The notes under the pieces: model-generated
Database searches by the model: none
Told to the model about the DNA's origin: nothing
What the model saw: only the letters and a program-made list of their open reading frames with translations
Shown here: piece by piece, positions 25,193 through 33,403 of the stretch
Layout: each line of letters starts with the position of its first letter
Numbering within the stretch: position 1 is the stretch's first letter
DNA from: Vibrio atlanticus
Lineage (GTDB): Bacteria > Pseudomonadota > Gammaproteobacteria > Enterobacterales > Vibrionaceae
NCBI RefSeq assembly: GCF_024347315.1
Contig: NZ_AP025460.1
Span: forward strand, 2,170,001-2,234,000
Length of the DNA stretch: 64,000 bases
Direction: 5' to 3'
Position numbers and translations under genes: made by a program

Positions 25193-27556
25193 TTGGATAT
25201 TCAGCAAGGCTTTGTACTCACAAGACAAGCAAGAGACTTTTCAGGGCGCACACAAATCGACTTGTGGTTAAGCACCCCTCAAGGCCCTACTCTACTGACA
25301 ATTCAAAATGAAAAGCCTGTCTTTTTTGTTGCTCAATCTGATATCGAAACGTGCCAATCTATTGCCGATAAAGAGGCCATAGATTGTCAGTTTAAGCCTT
25401 TAGAGTTGGCGACATTTGACCAAACCCCTTTAGCCGCTTGTTACACTTCCTTATCGAGAAGCAGCTTCGGGTTAGCTCAAGCCTTTAACGGTGAAGAAAT
25501 CCAAACCTTTGAAAGCGATATTCGACTCGCCGATCGATTCTTAATGGAACGCTTTATTAAAGGCAGTATCGAATTCACAGGGACTATCACCCCAAAAAGA
25601 CAGCATCGCAGAGTATCGAACGCAAAATGTCGAGCTGGCGATTACTTGCCAAACTTGTCTGTGGTTTCGCTTGATATTGAGTGTTCGGAAAAAGGTGTGC
25701 TTTATTCCATCGGCCTAGACAGTCCAATGGATAGCCGAGTGATAATGATTGGCGATCTACAAGAAGCAGACACCAATATCCAATGGGTTACCAACGAGAA
25801 AGCGCTGCTTGAAGCTATGATTGCGTGGTTCTCCGAGTTTGACCCGGACATCATCATCGGTTGGAATGTCATTGATTTCGACTTTAGGCTGCTGCACAAG
25901 CGTTCGGAATGGAACGAAGTGAAACTCAGTATCGGTAGAGACAATCAACCAAGCTTTTTCCGTAGTTCTGCACAAAACCAGCAGGGCTTCATTACCATTC
26001 CTGGTCGCGTGGTTTTAGATGGCATCGACATGCTCAAGACAGCGACCTACCATTTCCGTTCTTGGTCTCTTGAGTCCGTCTCACAAGAGTTGCTGGGCGA
26101 AGGCAAAGACATTCATAATGTTCATGACCGCATGGATGAAATCAATCGAATGTTTAAGTTCGATAAACCTTCACTTGCCAAGTACAACCTTCAAGACTGT
26201 GTGCTCGTAAACCGAATCTTCGAACACACTCACCTACTCGATTTTGCTATTGAACGTTCTCGCTTAACTGGTGTTGAACTTGATCGCGTTGGCGGCTCTG
26301 TCGCGGCTTTTACTAACTTATACATGCCTCAGATACACCGAGCGGGTTATGTCGCGCCGAACTTAGAACCCGAGAACTGGATCGCTAGCCCCGGTGGCTA
26401 TGTGATGGATTCGATTCCCAACCTTTATGACTCGGTTTTGGTACTCGACTTTAAAAGCCTGTACCCATCGATAATTCGATCTTTCTTGATTGATCCTATG
26501 GGGTTAATTGAAGGGCTAAAGTTAGAGTTAGGCTCTGAAGAAGACCAAGCAGTAGCTGGGTTCCGTGGCGGTCAATTCCACCGTTCTAAGCACTTTCTAC
26601 CAGAGATGATCGAAAACCTCTGGGCAGCGCGTGATGTCGCAAAGAAAAACAACGAGAAAGCTTTTTCTCAAGCGATTAAGATCATCATGAACTCTTTCTA
26701 TGGCGTGCTGGGTTCTTCTGGTTGTCGTTTCTTTGATACTCGCTTAGCATCCTCTATCACCATGCGTGGGCATGAGATCATGAAGCAAACCAAGGTTCTG
26801 ATAGAAGATAAAGGGTATCAAGTAATTTACGGAGATACCGATTCAACTTTCGTGTCTCTTAATGGCAGTTTTGAGCAAGAACAAGCAGACGAGATTGGTC
26901 ACTCCCTTGTGGCTTACATCAACGACTGGTGGACGAATCACCTGAAAGAGGTCTACAACCTCACCTCGATACTTGAATTGGAATACGAGACCCATTACCG
27001 CAAGTTTCTAATGCCGACCATTCGAGGCTCTGAGACAGGATCGAAGAAACGTTATGCAGGTCTAATCAATCAAGATGACCAAGAGAAGATCATTTTTAAA
27101 GGCCTTGAAAGCGCCCGAACCGATTGGACGCCCCTCGCACAACAGTTCCAACAAACCTTGTATGAGATGGTCTTTCACGACCAAAATCCAAGTGATTATG
27201 TTAGACAGTTTGTCGATGAAACATCCGCAGGCAAACACGATGACCTACTGGTTTATCAAAAGCGCTTGCGCCGTAAATTGCATGAATACCAGAAGAACAT
27301 TCCGCCACAGGTTCGCGCAGCAAGATTAGCCGATGAGATCAATGCCCAGCTTGGTCGCCCACTTCAATACCAAAACAAAGGACGTATTGAATATTTGATT
27401 ACGCTGAGTGGCCCTGAGCCCAAGGAGTACTTAAAGAGTGGCATCGATTATCAACATTACATCGACAAGCAGATTAAACCGGTCGCAGAAGCGATTTTGC
27501 CCTTCATTGGTTTAGATTTTGAAAGAGTCAGCGGGCAGCAACTAGGCCTGTTCTAG
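25193..27556 (+). CDS. polB: DNA polymerase II
   Basis: This family B polymerase with 3'-5' proofreading acts in replication restart and lesion bypass. The 787-residue protein has the ExoI motif SLDIECSEKG (Asp161, Glu163), polymerase motif A DFKSLYPSIIRSF near 420, motif B around IKIIMNSFYGVLGS, and motif C YGDTDS near 546. Length agrees with E. coli Pol II (783). The reading frame starts at a TTG (25193); no in-frame ATG upstream is available and the first residues align with the family, so UUG is the likely start. The ribosome binding site is weak. Confidence 0.95.
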   Translation: MDIQQGFVLTRQARDFSGRTQIDLWLSTPQGPTLLTIQNEKPVFFVAQSDIETCQSIADKEAIDCQFKPLELATFDQTPLAACYTSLSRSSFGLAQAFNGEEIQTFESDIRLADRFLMERFIKGSIEFTGTITPKRQHRRVSNAKCRAGDYLPNLSVVSLDIECSEKGVLYSIGLDSPMDSRVIMIGDLQEADTNIQWVTNEKALLEAMIAWFSEFDPDIIIGWNVIDFDFRLLHKRSEWNEVKLSIGRDNQPSFFRSSAQNQQGFITIPGRVVLDGIDMLKTATYHFRSWSLESVSQELLGEGKDIHNVHDRMDEINRMFKFDKPSLAKYNLQDCVLVNRIFEHTHLLDFAIERSRLTGVELDRVGGSVAAFTNLYMPQIHRAGYVAPNLEPENWIASPGGYVMDSIPNLYDSVLVLDFKSLYPSIIRSFLIDPMGLIEGLKLELGSEEDQAVAGFRGGQFHRSKHFLPEMIENLWAARDVAKKNNEKAFSQAIKIIMNSFYGVLGSSGCRFFDTRLASSITMRGHEIMKQTKVLIEDKGYQVIYGDTDSTFVSLNGSFEQEQADEIGHSLVAYINDWWTNHLKEVYNLTSILELEYETHYRKFLMPTIRGSETGSKKRYAGLINQDDQEKIIFKGLESARTDWTPLAQQFQQTLYEMVFHDQNPSDYVRQFVDETSAGKHDDLLVYQKRLRRKLHEYQKNIPPQVRAARLADEINAQLGRPLQYQNKGRIEYLITLSGPEPKEYLKSGIDYQHYIDKQIKPVAEAILPFIGLDFERVSGQQLGLF

Positions 27557-27624
27557 ATTTAATTCTCTTTTCGACGCGACATTAGACTCGAGATATCTAT
27601 TAAAACTCGAGCCAGACATTAAAA

Positions 27625-27666
27625 CGAAAAAAGCAGAGGAGTGCTTAACTCGCTCTGCTTTTTCAT
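27625..27666. terminator. Bidirectional terminator between polB and the nucleotidyltransferase gene
   Basis: The stem AAAAAGCAGAG with CTCTGCTTTTT encloses a loop of about 14 bases and has A and T runs on either side. The genes converge here. Confidence 0.85.
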
Positions 27667-27689
27667 ATCAATGGATAGCTTACGAAGCT

Positions 27690-28457
27690 CTACCCGATTC
27701 GAAACTCAGTTTTCTGATACTGCTTAACCAACCATTCACCAAAACCATCAAGAATCCCTATCACTGAACGTTTGGGAATCGCACGCCCAGACAGCAGAAT
27801 ACCCAACCTTTGAATCTCAACTTCTTTCTCTGGATGATATTTCAAGAACTGTTGACCGCACTCCAAAGGTGCATCGAACCAATTCTTGTCTCGGTACATT
27901 ACCAAAGAGTAACTGGCTCGCAGAAGCTTCTTGGCAATAATCACCTGCGCTGCGACTTGCTGCTCTGGCGTTGTTGCTCGGGCAATCTTATTACGATAAA
28001 CCGCTAACCAATTTTCCGTGTCCATATTCCAATGTTTGGCAATTTCCCAACTCGTTTCGAAATCACCATAGCAATCTGATAAGTCTTCACCATGCACACA
28101 CACGGCTAAATGCTTGAGCATGAAGCCCCACGTAAAGATATTGTCGAAATCAACTATCTCGCTCACCAAGGTAGTTTTGATCGCCACTTGAGTGACCTGA
28201 GGGAAGCTCTTTTGGAAGCGCCATTTAATGGTATTCAGCAGCGTGGTTCGTTGATCTGGGAAAGAACGATGGGTAACCACAACCACATCTAGATTCGAGC
28301 GACCGACAACGGCTTGCTTGCGTGCCACACTGCCATAAACATAGACACTGTGCAGATTAGAACCTAGCCCACCTTTTAGAAAGGTAATCAGATCGTTAAC
28401 CACAGGTTGAAATTCAGGTTGAAATGGCTGTGTTGGGTCAATAACAGGTAGCTGCAT
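27690..28457 (-). CDS. Nucleotidyltransferase-fold protein with altered active site
   Basis: The 255-residue protein has the Pol-beta-type nucleotidyltransferase motif near the N-terminus (YVYGSVARKQAVVGRSNLDVVVV). A helical C-terminal domain follows, resembling that of aminoglycoside adenylyltransferases and kanamycin nucleotidyltransferases. The usual pair of metal-binding aspartates (SDxD) appears here as SNLD, so the first is replaced by Asn. Activity is therefore doubtful or altered. It is monocistronic and converges on polB. I cannot name a substrate; calling it a resistance gene would be unsupported. Confidence 0.65.
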   Translation of the reverse strand: MQLPVIDPTQPFQPEFQPVVNDLITFLKGGLGSNLHSVYVYGSVARKQAVVGRSNLDVVVVTHRSFPDQRTTLLNTIKWRFQKSFPQVTQVAIKTTLVSEIVDFDNIFTWGFMLKHLAVCVHGEDLSDCYGDFETSWEIAKHWNMDTENWLAVYRNKIARATTPEQQVAAQVIIAKKLLRASYSLVMYRDKNWFDAPLECGQQFLKYHPEKEVEIQRLGILLSGRAIPKRSVIGILDGFGEWLVKQYQKTEFRIG

Positions 28458-28594
28458 AGGTCGTTTCGGTAAATAAAATAATGATTTAACTGTCTCTCTA
28501 TGATCGCTTAGGTGACTTTATGATTCAAGCTATTCCTATTTATAGCGTCTACGAGATATAATCACCGGATAGACCCAATAAGGACAAACACAAA

Positions 28595-29164
28595 ATGCCT
28601 AGAGCAAGTGAGATTAAAAAAGGTTTTGCGATCAATGTTGATGGCAAAACAGTACTAGTTAAAGATATCGAAGTAACAACACCAGGTGGCCGTGGCGGTC
28701 AAAAGATTTACCGCTTCCGTGGTCACGATGTAGCAACTGGCGTTAAAACAGAAGTTCGTCACAAGGCTGACGAAATCGTTGAAACGATCGACGTAACTAA
28801 GCGTGCAGTGATGTTCTCTTACGTTGATGGCAACGAGTACATCTTCATGGATAACGAAGATTACACACAATTCATCTTCAACGGTGAAATGATCGAAGAC
28901 GAACTGCTGTTCATCAACGAAGATACGCAAGGTATGTACGCGATTCTTATCGACGGTACTGCGGCGACTCTTGAGCTACCAACTTCAGTTGAGCTAGTAA
29001 TCGAAGAGACAGACCCTTCAATCAAAGGTGCTTCTGCTTCAGCTCGTACTAAACCAGCTCGTCTGTCTACAGGCCTTACTGTTCAAGTTCCTGAGTACAT
29101 TGCAACTGGCGACAAAGTTGTTGTGAACACAGCTGAACGTAAATACATGAACCGCGCAAGCTAA
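28595..29164 (+). CDS. yeiP: Elongation factor P-like protein EfpL (YeiP)
   Basis: EfpL is a paralogue of elongation factor P that helps ribosomes through proline and related stalling motifs. The 189-residue protein opens MPRASEIKKGF, as in E. coli YeiP. At the tip of domain I it has Arg33 (PGGRGG) where EF-P has a modified Lys or Arg. The domain II signature YVDGNEYIFMDNEDYTQF and the C-terminal IKGASASARTKPA are conserved. The cognate EF-P is not in the window. A small DUF440 gene follows 10 bases later. Confidence 0.95.
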   Translation: MPRASEIKKGFAINVDGKTVLVKDIEVTTPGGRGGQKIYRFRGHDVATGVKTEVRHKADEIVETIDVTKRAVMFSYVDGNEYIFMDNEDYTQFIFNGEMIEDELLFINEDTQGMYAILIDGTAATLELPTSVELVIEETDPSIKGASASARTKPARLSTGLTVQVPEYIATGDKVVVNTAERKYMNRAS

Positions 29165-29174
29165 GATACTGATT

Positions 29175-29504
29175 ATGACCGAAGCTAACGACCTAATGTC
29201 TTACGACGACGCAATTGACACTGCATACGACATCTTTCTAGAGATGGCTGCTGACAACCTTGAACCTGCAGACGTGATCTTATTCACGGCTCAGTTTGAA
29301 GATCGTGGCGCTGCAGAACTTGTTGAAACTGGTGACGATTGGGTTGAACATGTTGGCTTTGAAGTCGACAAAGAGATCTACGCTGAAGTACGCATTGGTC
29401 TTGTAAATGAAGCTGATGATATCTTAGATGACGTATTCGCTCGTCTGCTGATCAGCCGTGACCCTGAACACAAGTTCTGTCACATGTTGTGGAAACGCGA
29501 CTAG
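29175..29504 (+). CDS. DUF440/YciU family acidic protein (putative DNA mimic)
   Basis: The protein is 109 residues, strongly acidic, and matches E. coli YciU and H. influenzae HI1450 (AYDIFLEMAADNLEPADVILF, then VFARLLISRDPEHKFCHMLWKR). Members have been proposed to mimic double-stranded DNA on the basis of charge distribution in the HI1450 structure. It lies 10 bases downstream of efpL and is probably cotranscribed. The biological target is unknown. Confidence 0.88.
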   Translation: MTEANDLMSYDDAIDTAYDIFLEMAADNLEPADVILFTAQFEDRGAAELVETGDDWVEHVGFEVDKEIYAEVRIGLVNEADDILDDVFARLLISRDPEHKFCHMLWKRD

Positions 29505-29593
29505 GCTCTTCTTAAACCAGCTCAGAGTACTGAGCTGGTTTTCTTACGACTTCATAGCCTCATCACTTTACCAAACTGCAACTCTACAAAATT

Positions 29594-30085
29594 ATGACCA
29601 AAGCAAAGACAGATACCCTATCCAAAGGCTATGCCTGTGTTGGATTAGTAAATCCCAAAACCCCTGAAAATGTTGGCTCAGTAATGCGAGCAGCTGGTTG
29701 CTACGGAGCAAACTCTGTATTTTATACTGGTACCCGTTATGACCACGCTCGACAATTTCATACCGACACCAAAGAAAAGCATCTTGAGTTGCCATTGATT
29801 GGTGTTGAAGATCTTAAAGATATTATTCCTGTTGGCTGCGTGCCCATCGCGGTTGATTTGATAGAAGGCGCGAAGCCTCTGCCTGATTATAAGCACCCAC
29901 CTCGTGCTTTTTATATCTTCGGCCCTGAAGATGGGACTCTGAAAAAAGAGATCACAGACTTCTGTCGTGAAACCATCTACGTTCCGACAAATGGCTGCAT
30001 GAACCTTGCTGCCGCGGTCAATGTTATTTTGTATGACCGCATGGCGAAGGGTGATAATTTTTCTAATCATTTGAAAGTGACCTAA
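29594..30085 (+). CDS. TrmH/SpoU-family RNA methyltransferase
   Basis: This is a 163-residue SPOUT methyltransferase with motif 1 NPKTPENVGSVMRAAGCYGA, motif 2 FYIFGPEDGTL and motif 3 GCMNLAAAVNVILYD. The last two form the trefoil-knot SAM site. There is no extra RNA-binding domain, as in TrmL-type proteins. The substrate, tRNA or rRNA, cannot be told from sequence. A terminator follows. Confidence 0.88.
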   Translation: MTKAKTDTLSKGYACVGLVNPKTPENVGSVMRAAGCYGANSVFYTGTRYDHARQFHTDTKEKHLELPLIGVEDLKDIIPVGCVPIAVDLIEGAKPLPDYKHPPRAFYIFGPEDGTLKKEITDFCRETIYVPTNGCMNLAAAVNVILYDRMAKGDNFSNHLKVT

Positions 30086-30176
30086 TATCAATCGTAGCAA
30101 GTCAGCCGAGCTGGCTAAGCACTTCTACCTGATCAAGCACTTCCACATGATTTGAACTGCGCCATATTCAAGACAT

Positions 30177-30207
30177 AAAAAACCTGCTAAGTTAGCAGGT
30201 TTTTTTG
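30177..30207. terminator. Bidirectional terminator between the methyltransferase gene and rluB
   Basis: A perfect stem AAAAACCTGCTAA with TTAGCAGGTTTTT has a one-base centre and T or A runs on both sides. Confidence 0.9.
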
Positions 30208-30245
30208 TATTCGAAACGTTGGATTAAGCTTCAGAATCCACGTAA

Positions 30246-31274
30246 TTACTTACGTGATCTTGGCTTAGCCGGTTTAGCCGGGCGTCCGTTGTTCAGTTTA
30301 GGCTTTTTGGTAGACTGAGGTTTACCATTGGTCGCTGGAGCACTACGACCTGAATCAGGTGTTGTAGTACCGCGAGTTGCAGGCTTCTTACGCTTAGTCT
30401 GGTTGCTACGGCCTTTAGGAGCATTTGCGCGCTCTTCGTGACGCTTAACAGCACGACGAATTTTCTGGCTACGAGAACGCTCACGCTTACGAGAAGTGTT
30501 TGCAGGATCAAGATCCAACAGTGTCTCTTTTTCTGGTTGAAGTTCAACAAGCTCACGCAAGTAGTTTACTTCTTGAAGATCTAGCTCTTTCCAACCGCCA
30601 CGAGGCAGTTTCTTATCAAGGTAGATATCACCGTAACGTACACGTTTAAGACGGCTTACTGTTGTTTCTTGTGATTCCCAAAGACGACGAACCTCACGGT
30701 TACGACCTTCGTTAATTGCTACGTAGAAAGTATGGTTCATACCTTCACCGCCAGCGTAAACCACATCTTCGAAACGAGCCATACCATCTTCAAGTTGAAC
30801 GCCACGAGTCACGTTCTTAACTTTTTGCTCAGTTACTTCACCAAATACACGCACTAGGTACTCACGCTCAACCTGACGGCTTGGGTGCATTAGGCGGTTT
30901 GCTAGTTCACCATCGGTTGTGAATAACAGTAGGCCTGATGTGTTTGCATCAAGACGACCAACTGAAATCCAACGAGAACCACGGATCTTAGGTAGACGAT
31001 CGAAAACAGTACGGCGACCTTCAGGATCGTGACGAGTACAAAGCTCACCTTCAGGTTTGTAGTAAGCAAGTACACGACAAACCACTTCTTCAGAGGCTTT
31101 GCCTGTAATAGTGTGGCCATCGATACGGATCACTGAGTTCTCGTCTTCAAGACGCTCACCCAATTTCGCAACTTGACCGTTAACACTTACACGACCAGAT
31201 TTGATTAAACCTTCTAGTTCACGACGAGAACCGTGACCAGCTCGCGCTAAAACCTTCTGTAATTTTTCGCTCAT
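30246..31274 (-). CDS. rluB: 23S rRNA pseudouridine synthase RluB
   Basis: RluB converts a uridine of 23S rRNA helix 89 (U2605 in E. coli) to pseudouridine. The 342-residue protein has an S4 RNA-binding domain in the first 60 residues and the RsuA-family catalytic motif [12 protein letters not shown] with the nucleophilic Asp. From about residue 265 it has a long tail rich in Lys, Arg, Pro and Asn, which is probably disordered. The order rluB-yciO-rnm next to trp is shared with E. coli. The 160 bases upstream contain several hairpins. Confidence 0.93.
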   Translation of the reverse strand: MSEKLQKVLARAGHGSRRELEGLIKSGRVSVNGQVAKLGERLEDENSVIRIDGHTITGKASEEVVCRVLAYYKPEGELCTRHDPEGRRTVFDRLPKIRGSRWISVGRLDANTSGLLLFTTDGELANRLMHPSRQVEREYLVRVFGEVTEQKVKNVTRGVQLEDGMARFEDVVYAGGEGMNHTFYVAINEGRNREVRRLWESQETTVSRLKRVRYGDIYLDKKLPRGGWKELDLQEVNYLRELVELQPEKETLLDLDPANTSRKRERSRSQKIRRAVKRHEERANAPKGRSNQTKRKKPATRGTTTPDSGRSAPATNGKPQSTKKPKLNNGRPAKPAKPRSRK

Positions 31275-31433
31275 TTACTCTTTTCTACCTAATTGTCGTC
31301 TTCACAGACGTCGAATGAATTTTTCGCGACCAAATCGCGGTCGCGTATTATCGCAAATAACCTGCCAAAAAGCACTTGTTATTTACTCTGGCAGGTTTGC
31401 TGTTTCGTTACAGACTGTTAATCAGTAACGCTA

Positions 31434-32054
31434 TTATTCAAACGGCGCTGGATCACCGGCACCACGACGTAAAACAACGGCGTCATCGTCACTGAAGTCA
31501 ATAACCGTAGTAGGTTGTTCACCTAAGTAGCCGCCATTCAAAATGACATCAACCGCATGCTCTAAGCTGTCACGAATTTCTTCAGGATCCGATTCAGTGG
31601 TCTCGTTACCCGGAAGAATCAGAGACGTCGACATCAATGGCTCGCCCATTGCTTCTAGAAGGTCTAGGGCAATTTTGTTGTCCGGTACACGAATACCGAT
31701 CGTTTTACGCTTAGCGTTCATCAAACGCTTTGGCACTTCTTTTGTTGCTTTAAAAATAAACGTGTAAGCACCTGGCGTGTGCGCCTTAAGCAGACGGAAA
31801 GCCACGTTATCTACTCGTGCATACAGTGACAACTCAGAAAGGTCACGGCATAACAAAGTGAAATTGTGCTTATCATCGATTCGACGAATTTTACAGATGC
31901 GTTCGAGTGCTTGTTTATTTTCAAGCTGACAACCCAGTGCATAACCTGAATCTGTTGGATAAACCACAACGCCGCCATTGCGAATAATCGCAACCGCTTG
32001 AGTAATTAAGCGCGCTTGTGGGTTATCTGGGTGTACATAAAAAAACTGGCTCAT
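31434..32054 (-). CDS. yciO: YciO-type Sua5/YrdC-family protein
   Basis: This is a 206-residue single-domain member of the Sua5/YrdC/YciO family. It has the nucleotide-binding segments VVVYPTDSGYALGCQ, LCRDLSEL and PGAYTFIF, and the KRKTIGIRVPD strand. YciO is a paralogue of the threonylcarbamoyl-AMP synthase TsaC with much weaker activity and an unsettled role. It probably forms one operon with rnm upstream. It is unlikely to be the main TsaC, because it has the YciO length and genomic position. Confidence 0.88.
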   Translation of the reverse strand: MSQFFYVHPDNPQARLITQAVAIIRNGGVVVYPTDSGYALGCQLENKQALERICKIRRIDDKHNFTLLCRDLSELSLYARVDNVAFRLLKAHTPGAYTFIFKATKEVPKRLMNAKRKTIGIRVPDNKIALDLLEAMGEPLMSTSLILPGNETTESDPEEIRDSLEHAVDVILNGGYLGEQPTTVIDFSDDDAVVLRRGAGDPAPFE

Positions 32055-32116
32055 TGTTGATCCTCGTTATCGAATCTCTCGACTCTATCATCAGAAGGAG
32101 CTGGTTCACCTAAAGA

Positions 32117-32971
32117 CTATTCAGATGGTGAAACCGTTTGAAACTCCCAATCTTTCCATACTTCTTCGACCCCAGAAGGTAGCCAGAGATTACGTCCAAG
32201 TTCCATCCATGGGGATGGGTAATGGAAGTCGCTGCCTTGGGAGGCTAATAGTTTGTATTGTATAGCATAATCCGCAAGTGTGCGTCTTTCTTGTTGCGCT
32301 TGCTGAGGTTGAGCCACTTCCATAGCGTCACCATTTGCTTCAACAAATGCAGCGAGAAGGCGTTTAACCCACTTGGCGGTAAGGCCATATCGCGCAGGGT
32401 GAGCTAATACTGCTTGACCACCAGCCGCATGAATAGCCGTGACAGCATCACTCATTGAGCACCATGTTGGCGGCACATAACCTGGGTTATTGCGCGTAAG
32501 AAACTTTTTAAACACCTGCTGCATGGTTTTCGCGTAGCCATTGTCGACTAACCATTTCGCAAAGTGTGCTCGAGTAATTGGTGCATCACCTGCAATCAAT
32601 TTAACTTCTTCTAACACCCCTTCACGAGTCGCTTTCTCAAGACGGTGAGCGATCATCTCAGCACGCCCAATACGGTGTTGCTTCTGTTGTTCAATGAGCG
32701 CTTTGAGTTCTGGTGACTCAGGATCAACGTTTAACCCAACAATATGGATATCTTTGTTTTGCCAAACAGTCGAAATCTCAATGCCGTTGATCAACTGAAT
32801 CGGAAGGTTGTTATCAGCAATATAGCTGCGTGCTTCAGCAAGCCCATCAGTCGTATCATGATCTGTAATCGCTAGCGCTTCGATGTTAAAGCCAAGCGCT
32901 CGGTCAATTAGCTCAGGTGGAGTAAGTCGGCCATCTGAGGCTGTTGTATGACTATGTAGATCAATTCTCAT
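32117..32971 (-). CDS. rnm: RNase AM (PHP-domain 5'-3' exoribonuclease)
   Basis: This is a PHP-family metal-dependent enzyme known in E. coli as YciV, RNase AM. There it hydrolyses 3',5'-nucleoside bisphosphates and trims 5' ends of rRNAs. It has the metal motifs [30 protein letters not shown] and GSDFHYP. I choose the ATG at 32971, where the catalytic domain begins at the second residue, giving 284 residues. The open frame extends 21 codons upstream without similarity to the family. It is divergent from the trp operon, as in E. coli. Confidence 0.9.
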   Translation of the reverse strand: MRIDLHSHTTASDGRLTPPELIDRALGFNIEALAITDHDTTDGLAEARSYIADNNLPIQLINGIEISTVWQNKDIHIVGLNVDPESPELKALIEQQKQHRIGRAEMIAHRLEKATREGVLEEVKLIAGDAPITRAHFAKWLVDNGYAKTMQQVFKKFLTRNNPGYVPPTWCSMSDAVTAIHAAGGQAVLAHPARYGLTAKWVKRLLAAFVEANGDAMEVAQPQQAQQERRTLADYAIQYKLLASQGSDFHYPSPWMELGRNLWLPSGVEEVWKDWEFQTVSPSE

Positions 32972-33023
32972 ATATTCTTTTTCATTGTTTTCAATTTTTA
33001 TCGTTATATTTGTGTCAACACAC

Positions 33024-33058
33024 TTGACCCGCAAGCGAAAAACTAGTTAACTAGTACA
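33024..33058 (+). promoter_or_regulatory. trp promoter and TrpR operator
   Basis: TTGACC at 33024-33029 and TTAACT at 33047-33052 are 17 bp apart. The -10 element lies inside a perfect dyad, CTAGTTAACTAG, in AACTAGTTAACTAGTACA (33041-33058). This is practically the E. coli trp operator and has the same overlap with the -10 element. Tryptophan-bound TrpR should repress here. Confidence 0.93.
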
Positions 33059-33091
33059 CAAATACGAAGTATCACATTTGATAGGTTCACC

Positions 33092-33217
33092 ATGTTACAA
33101 GAATTTAACCAAAACCATAAAGATAAAGTTTTAGAACTTTCTTCAGTAGAAGCAAGTTCAGAGCTTAATTGGTGGCGCACTTGGACAAGTTCTTGGTGGG
33201 CTAACGTGTACTTCTAG
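33092..33217 (+). CDS. trpL: trp operon leader peptide (5 Trp codons in 41 residues)
   Basis: This short gene starts at ATG 33092 and ends at TAG 33215-33217. The predicted 41-residue peptide contains NWWRTWTSSWWANVYF near its end, with five Trp codons: WW, W, WW. Ribosome stalling at these codons when charged tRNA-Trp is scarce should favour the antiterminator over the terminator 33 bases downstream. The peptide is much longer than the 14-residue E. coli one and its Trp cluster is larger. Confidence 0.93.
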   Translation: MLQEFNQNHKDKVLELSSVEASSELNWWRTWTSSWWANVYF

Positions 33218-33249
33218 TTAAACAGTTTGTTTATAAAAAAGTTATCACT

Positions 33250-33276
33250 AAGCCCGCTTTCATAGCGGGCTTTTTA
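33250..33276 (+). terminator. trp attenuator terminator
   Basis: The stem AAGCCCGCT with AGCGGGCTT has a TTCAT loop and is followed by T residues. It lies between trpL and trpE. Confidence 0.92.
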
Positions 33277-33403
33277 ATTTGTCGAACATCTCACATTCAA
33301 CTGACTAACAAATCATCGAATTGACCATATTCTAGATTGGGTGAAAGGTATCTTTATGCGACTATGTACGGCAGGGAATTTAAAGAATCATAAAGGAGGT
33401 CTT

